Of a DNA stretch of 64,000 nt, positions 62,068 through 64,000 are shown in pieces. The notes under the pieces are model-generated. The model ran no database searches, was not told the DNA's origin, and saw nothing but the letters and a program-made list of their open reading frames with translations. Position 1 is the first letter of the stretch. Each line of letters opens with the position of its first letter. A program made the translations under genes and the position numbers. This DNA comes from an uncultured Gammaproteobacteria bacterium (GTDB lineage Bacteria > Pseudomonadota > Gammaproteobacteria > GCA-002705445 > GCA-002716945): assembly GCA_905479195.1 (NCBI GenBank), contig CAJQLO010000001.1, positions 304,694 to 368,693 on the forward strand. The letters are read 5' to 3'.

Positions 62068-62718
62068 ATGGCAATTGGAGATCACTTAAGAGATGTGATG
62101 GATCTGTACGGAAGTCCGGCATGTCCTCATACAAACGCTTGCATGCTATCTGCAGGTGAGAAAGGGGTAGACTTAAACTGTCACGCTGAAACTGATTGGA
62201 GTCCTTCTGGGGCTGTTCGCGGTATGTCACCATTAGGAATTGGTCCTGTGTTGAAAGATCGTACTCAAACAAACTATGGTTTAATTTCTTGTTTGTCTTA
62301 TATAGATGACAAAGGCTTTGGACCATCTTTAGTTGCTAGAAATGGTACTGTTAGAGCACGCATGTGGCAAGAAATGGGTGTAGCTGCGCAATGTAATGTG
62401 GGTGATGATGCATCACTAGCATCTGCATTAGACGTTCTAGACACTACTCTTGGAACAGACGCTGGAAATATGAAAGGTGACTACGTTTGTGGTCAGTTTA
62501 CATTAGCTGATGCTTGTTGGGCTGGTGTTTGTCAAGTAGCTATGAACATGGGCAAAGGTGCCGCTATAAGTTCAAGATCAAGAGTTAATACTTGGTTTGC
62601 TGCAGTACAATCTCATCCATCTACTAGTAAAGAGGCGATTAATCCATTTTCTTGTATGGCTACGAAAGCAGACCATGATGCAGGAAACATGAGAGAAGTT
62701 CGTGTTAATGCTGGTTAA
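62068..62718 (+). CDS. Cysteine-rich glutathione-S-transferase-fold protein
   Basis: 216 residues. N-terminal thioredoxin-like part (MDLYGSPACPHTNACML, 11-27, then MSPLGIGPVLKD with the cis-Pro of GST folds) and C-terminal all-helical part with DYVCGQFTLADACWAG, as in GSTs. Nine cysteines (19, 25, 38, 75, 109, 141, 150, 155, 196), unusually many. GGGGG at 62055-62059 and an adjoining T form the ribosome site. It lies between the ferredoxin and the reductase, so it may handle a reactive product of the oxygenase or aid its assembly. Not assigned to a named GST class. Confidence 0.8.
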   Translation: MAIGDHLRDVMDLYGSPACPHTNACMLSAGEKGVDLNCHAETDWSPSGAVRGMSPLGIGPVLKDRTQTNYGLISCLSYIDDKGFGPSLVARNGTVRARMWQEMGVAAQCNVGDDASLASALDVLDTTLGTDAGNMKGDYVCGQFTLADACWAGVCQVAMNMGKGAAISSRSRVNTWFAAVQSHPSTSKEAINPFSCMATKADHDAGNMREVRVNAG

Positions 62719-62750
62719 TTAGTTAACAATAACTAAGTATGATTTAGAAG

Positions 62751-62781
62751 CCTCAATATTCTTATTGAGGTTTCTTTTTTT
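62751..62781 (+). terminator. Rho-independent terminator after the GST-like gene
   Basis: 8-bp stem CCTCAATA/TATTGAGG with TTCT loop, then TTTCTTTTTTT. It ends the ferredoxin/GST-like transcript before the reductase gene. Confidence 0.9.
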
Positions 62782-62845
62782 GTAGCATAATGTTATCTTT
62801 ATTCACAGAATTATTAGTTAGACTTCATGCAAAGGAATCTCAATT

Positions 62846-63937
62846 ATGTTTAATATGTATAAATATTTATGGTTTTATGGAACTAAACCAGTAGATAGTA
62901 CAGCAACTATATTACCATCTAAAAAAGAAGTGTTTGTCAAACAAAATCAAAGCGTTCTAGATGCAGCTCTTGAAGGTGGTTTGGACTGGCCTCACGATTG
63001 TAAATTTGGAACTTGCGGTCAATGTAAGTGTAAATTAATCAAAGGCAAGATTAAACCAACGTCAGATTATTCTTATACGCTAACCAAAGAAGAACTTAAA
63101 GACGATTATTTTTTAGCATGTCAGTCTCGCTTAACTATGGATGTGGAAATAGAAGTTGAGCTTGGAAATTTAATCAGAGTTCCTCCAAAAAAATATAACG
63201 CTATAGTCAAGAAAACGGAAATTTTGACAAGCGACATAATGAGGGTGGTTATAGGAACAGAAGAAGAAGTAGAACATAATGGTTTGCCGGGTATGTGGGC
63301 AGAACTTTCAATTGAAGGTTTAGATAGACCAAGATCTTATTCATATGCAAGCGCTCCTAAAAATGAAAACCCTAAAGAGTTCAGTTTTTTTATTAGAAAA
63401 ACTCCTGGTGGAAAATTTACCGAATGGCTGTTCGACGATAAAAGAGATGCAAGTCAATGCGTTACAATCAAAGGGCCTTTTGGTTCGTTTTATTTAAGAG
63501 AAAAGTCTACACCAATTGTTTGTATCGCAGGTGGAAGCGGGCTTGCTCCAATCAAATCCATTCTTGAAGGCGGAGTTTTAGACCAATCAAAAAGAGATGT
63601 TGTTTTCTTATTTGGTGCAAGAACACAAGATGATCTTTATTGTGTAAAAGAATTAGAAAGTATTAAAGAAAATTGGAATAAAGATTATAAGTTTGATTTC
63701 ATACCGGTCCTAAGCATGGAACCTGAAGACAGTGACTGGAAAGGTGGTCGTGGGTTTGTTACGGATTACTTTGAAGAGCATATTGTTAAAAAAAATAACA
63801 TAAATATTTCTGACTGGCAGGGGTATTTATGCGGACCACCTCCAATGGTTGATGCAGCAACTACCTTGCTAGAAAAACTGGGAATAAATAGTGATGAAAT
63901 CTATTTTGATAGTTTCACGGACTCAAGTAATTTATAA
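62846..63937 (+). CDS. NAD(P)H-dependent oxygenase reductase, [2Fe-2S]-FAD-NAD type
   Basis: 363 residues. After ~20 residues comes a plant-type [2Fe-2S] domain (Cys52, 57, 60, 92, the CX4CX2CX31C spacing), then an FAD domain (RPRSYSYASAP, 161-171; GPFGSFYLR, 210-218), and the NAD domain (AGGSGLAPI, 228-236; LCGPPPMVD near the end). It is like BenC/XylA-type reductases. It should take electrons from NAD(P)H and pass them, directly or through the small ferredoxin, to the membrane oxygenase at 60.4 kb. The last 63 nt of the window after its stop show no feature. Confidence 0.92.
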   Translation: MFNMYKYLWFYGTKPVDSTATILPSKKEVFVKQNQSVLDAALEGGLDWPHDCKFGTCGQCKCKLIKGKIKPTSDYSYTLTKEELKDDYFLACQSRLTMDVEIEVELGNLIRVPPKKYNAIVKKTEILTSDIMRVVIGTEEEVEHNGLPGMWAELSIEGLDRPRSYSYASAPKNENPKEFSFFIRKTPGGKFTEWLFDDKRDASQCVTIKGPFGSFYLREKSTPIVCIAGGSGLAPIKSILEGGVLDQSKRDVVFLFGARTQDDLYCVKELESIKENWNKDYKFDFIPVLSMEPEDSDWKGGRGFVTDYFEEHIVKKNNINISDWQGYLCGPPPMVDAATTLLEKLGINSDEIYFDSFTDSSNL

Positions 63938-64000
63938 AGTTTTTTATAGACAAAATAAAATTAATTTAGTTCTCTGAAAAAGATTCATTATAGATAATAA

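Noticed and set aside
62066..62326. Minus-strand frame under the GST-like gene
   Set aside because: Shadow of a clear plus-strand gene with a good ribosome site.
1..64000. Insertion sequences, prophage, integrases or CRISPR arrays
   Set aside because: No transposase, integrase, terminal inverted repeats or spaced repeat array was seen.

Overview
This AT-rich window (roughly two thirds A+T by eye) comes from a compact, probably streamlined, marine-type gammaproteobacterium. The gammaproteobacterial signals are dapA-bamC, hda next to purM-purN-DUF3108, rpsP-rimM-trmD-rplS beside ypjD/corB, and folK-dNK-panB-panC-panD. An LPS-core cluster with hldD and several heptosyltransferases shows a Gram-negative envelope. 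I cannot place it more finely; SAR86-like or SUP05/Thioglobus-like lineages are possible guesses. Genes are packed tightly: most convergent pairs touch or overlap, and many same-strand neighbours overlap by 1-30 nt.

Layout. 1-4.4 kb: a short cluster with the tail of a probable 6-pyruvoyl-tetrahydropterin-synthase-family protein, a glycosyltransferase, a methyltransferase, a flippase-like membrane protein and a RibD-type reductase, followed by hisI, a tiny zinc-finger gene and a MOSC protein. 5.3-9.5 kb: transporter, DUF1244, and molybdenum-cofactor genes (moeB, moaA, moaD, moaE). 9.4-24.5 kb: argG, purN-purM, hda, wrbA, proS without its editing insertion, dapA-bamC, folE2-queD-dxs-xseB and corB-ypjD. 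24.7-31.9 kb: ribosomal/tRNA-methylation operon, folate and pantothenate operon, purE-purK. 32-40.5 kb: LPS core sugars and glycosyltransferases, then a radical-SAM (ArsS-type) operon with two small glycosyltransferases and a DUF4399 protein. 40.5-52.9 kb: TldD/PmbA pair, gltX plus tRNA-Glu, Nudix, several unknown genes, fdhD and folP. 53-60 kb: a TPR/O-GlcNAc-transferase-like protein, a two-subunit NAD-type formate dehydrogenase, a pterin carbinolamine dehydratase and a SCO protein. 60.4-63.9 kb: an AlkB-like membrane di-iron oxygenase, a small ferredoxin, a cysteine-rich GST-fold protein and a flavin/[2Fe-2S] reductase.

How the parts fit. The moa/moe genes and FdhD would supply and sulfurate the cofactor of the formate dehydrogenase, which would give NADH from formate. 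The last 3.6 kb looks like a complete electron-transfer and oxygenase module (NAD(P)H reductase, ferredoxin, membrane oxygenase) with an accessory GST-like protein. It is the only part of the window with strong terminators, a good promoter with an operator-like palindrome, and codon use suggesting high expression. One His of its AlkB-type third histidine box appears replaced by Gln, so the substrate should not be assumed to be an alkane. This module is my best candidate for a poorly described system. Second is the pterin-synthase/glycosyltransferase/methyltransferase/flippase/RibD cluster at the left edge, which may make a modified pterin or nucleoside glycoside.

Main limits: no alignments or searches were run; family calls rest on motifs read from the translated sequence.
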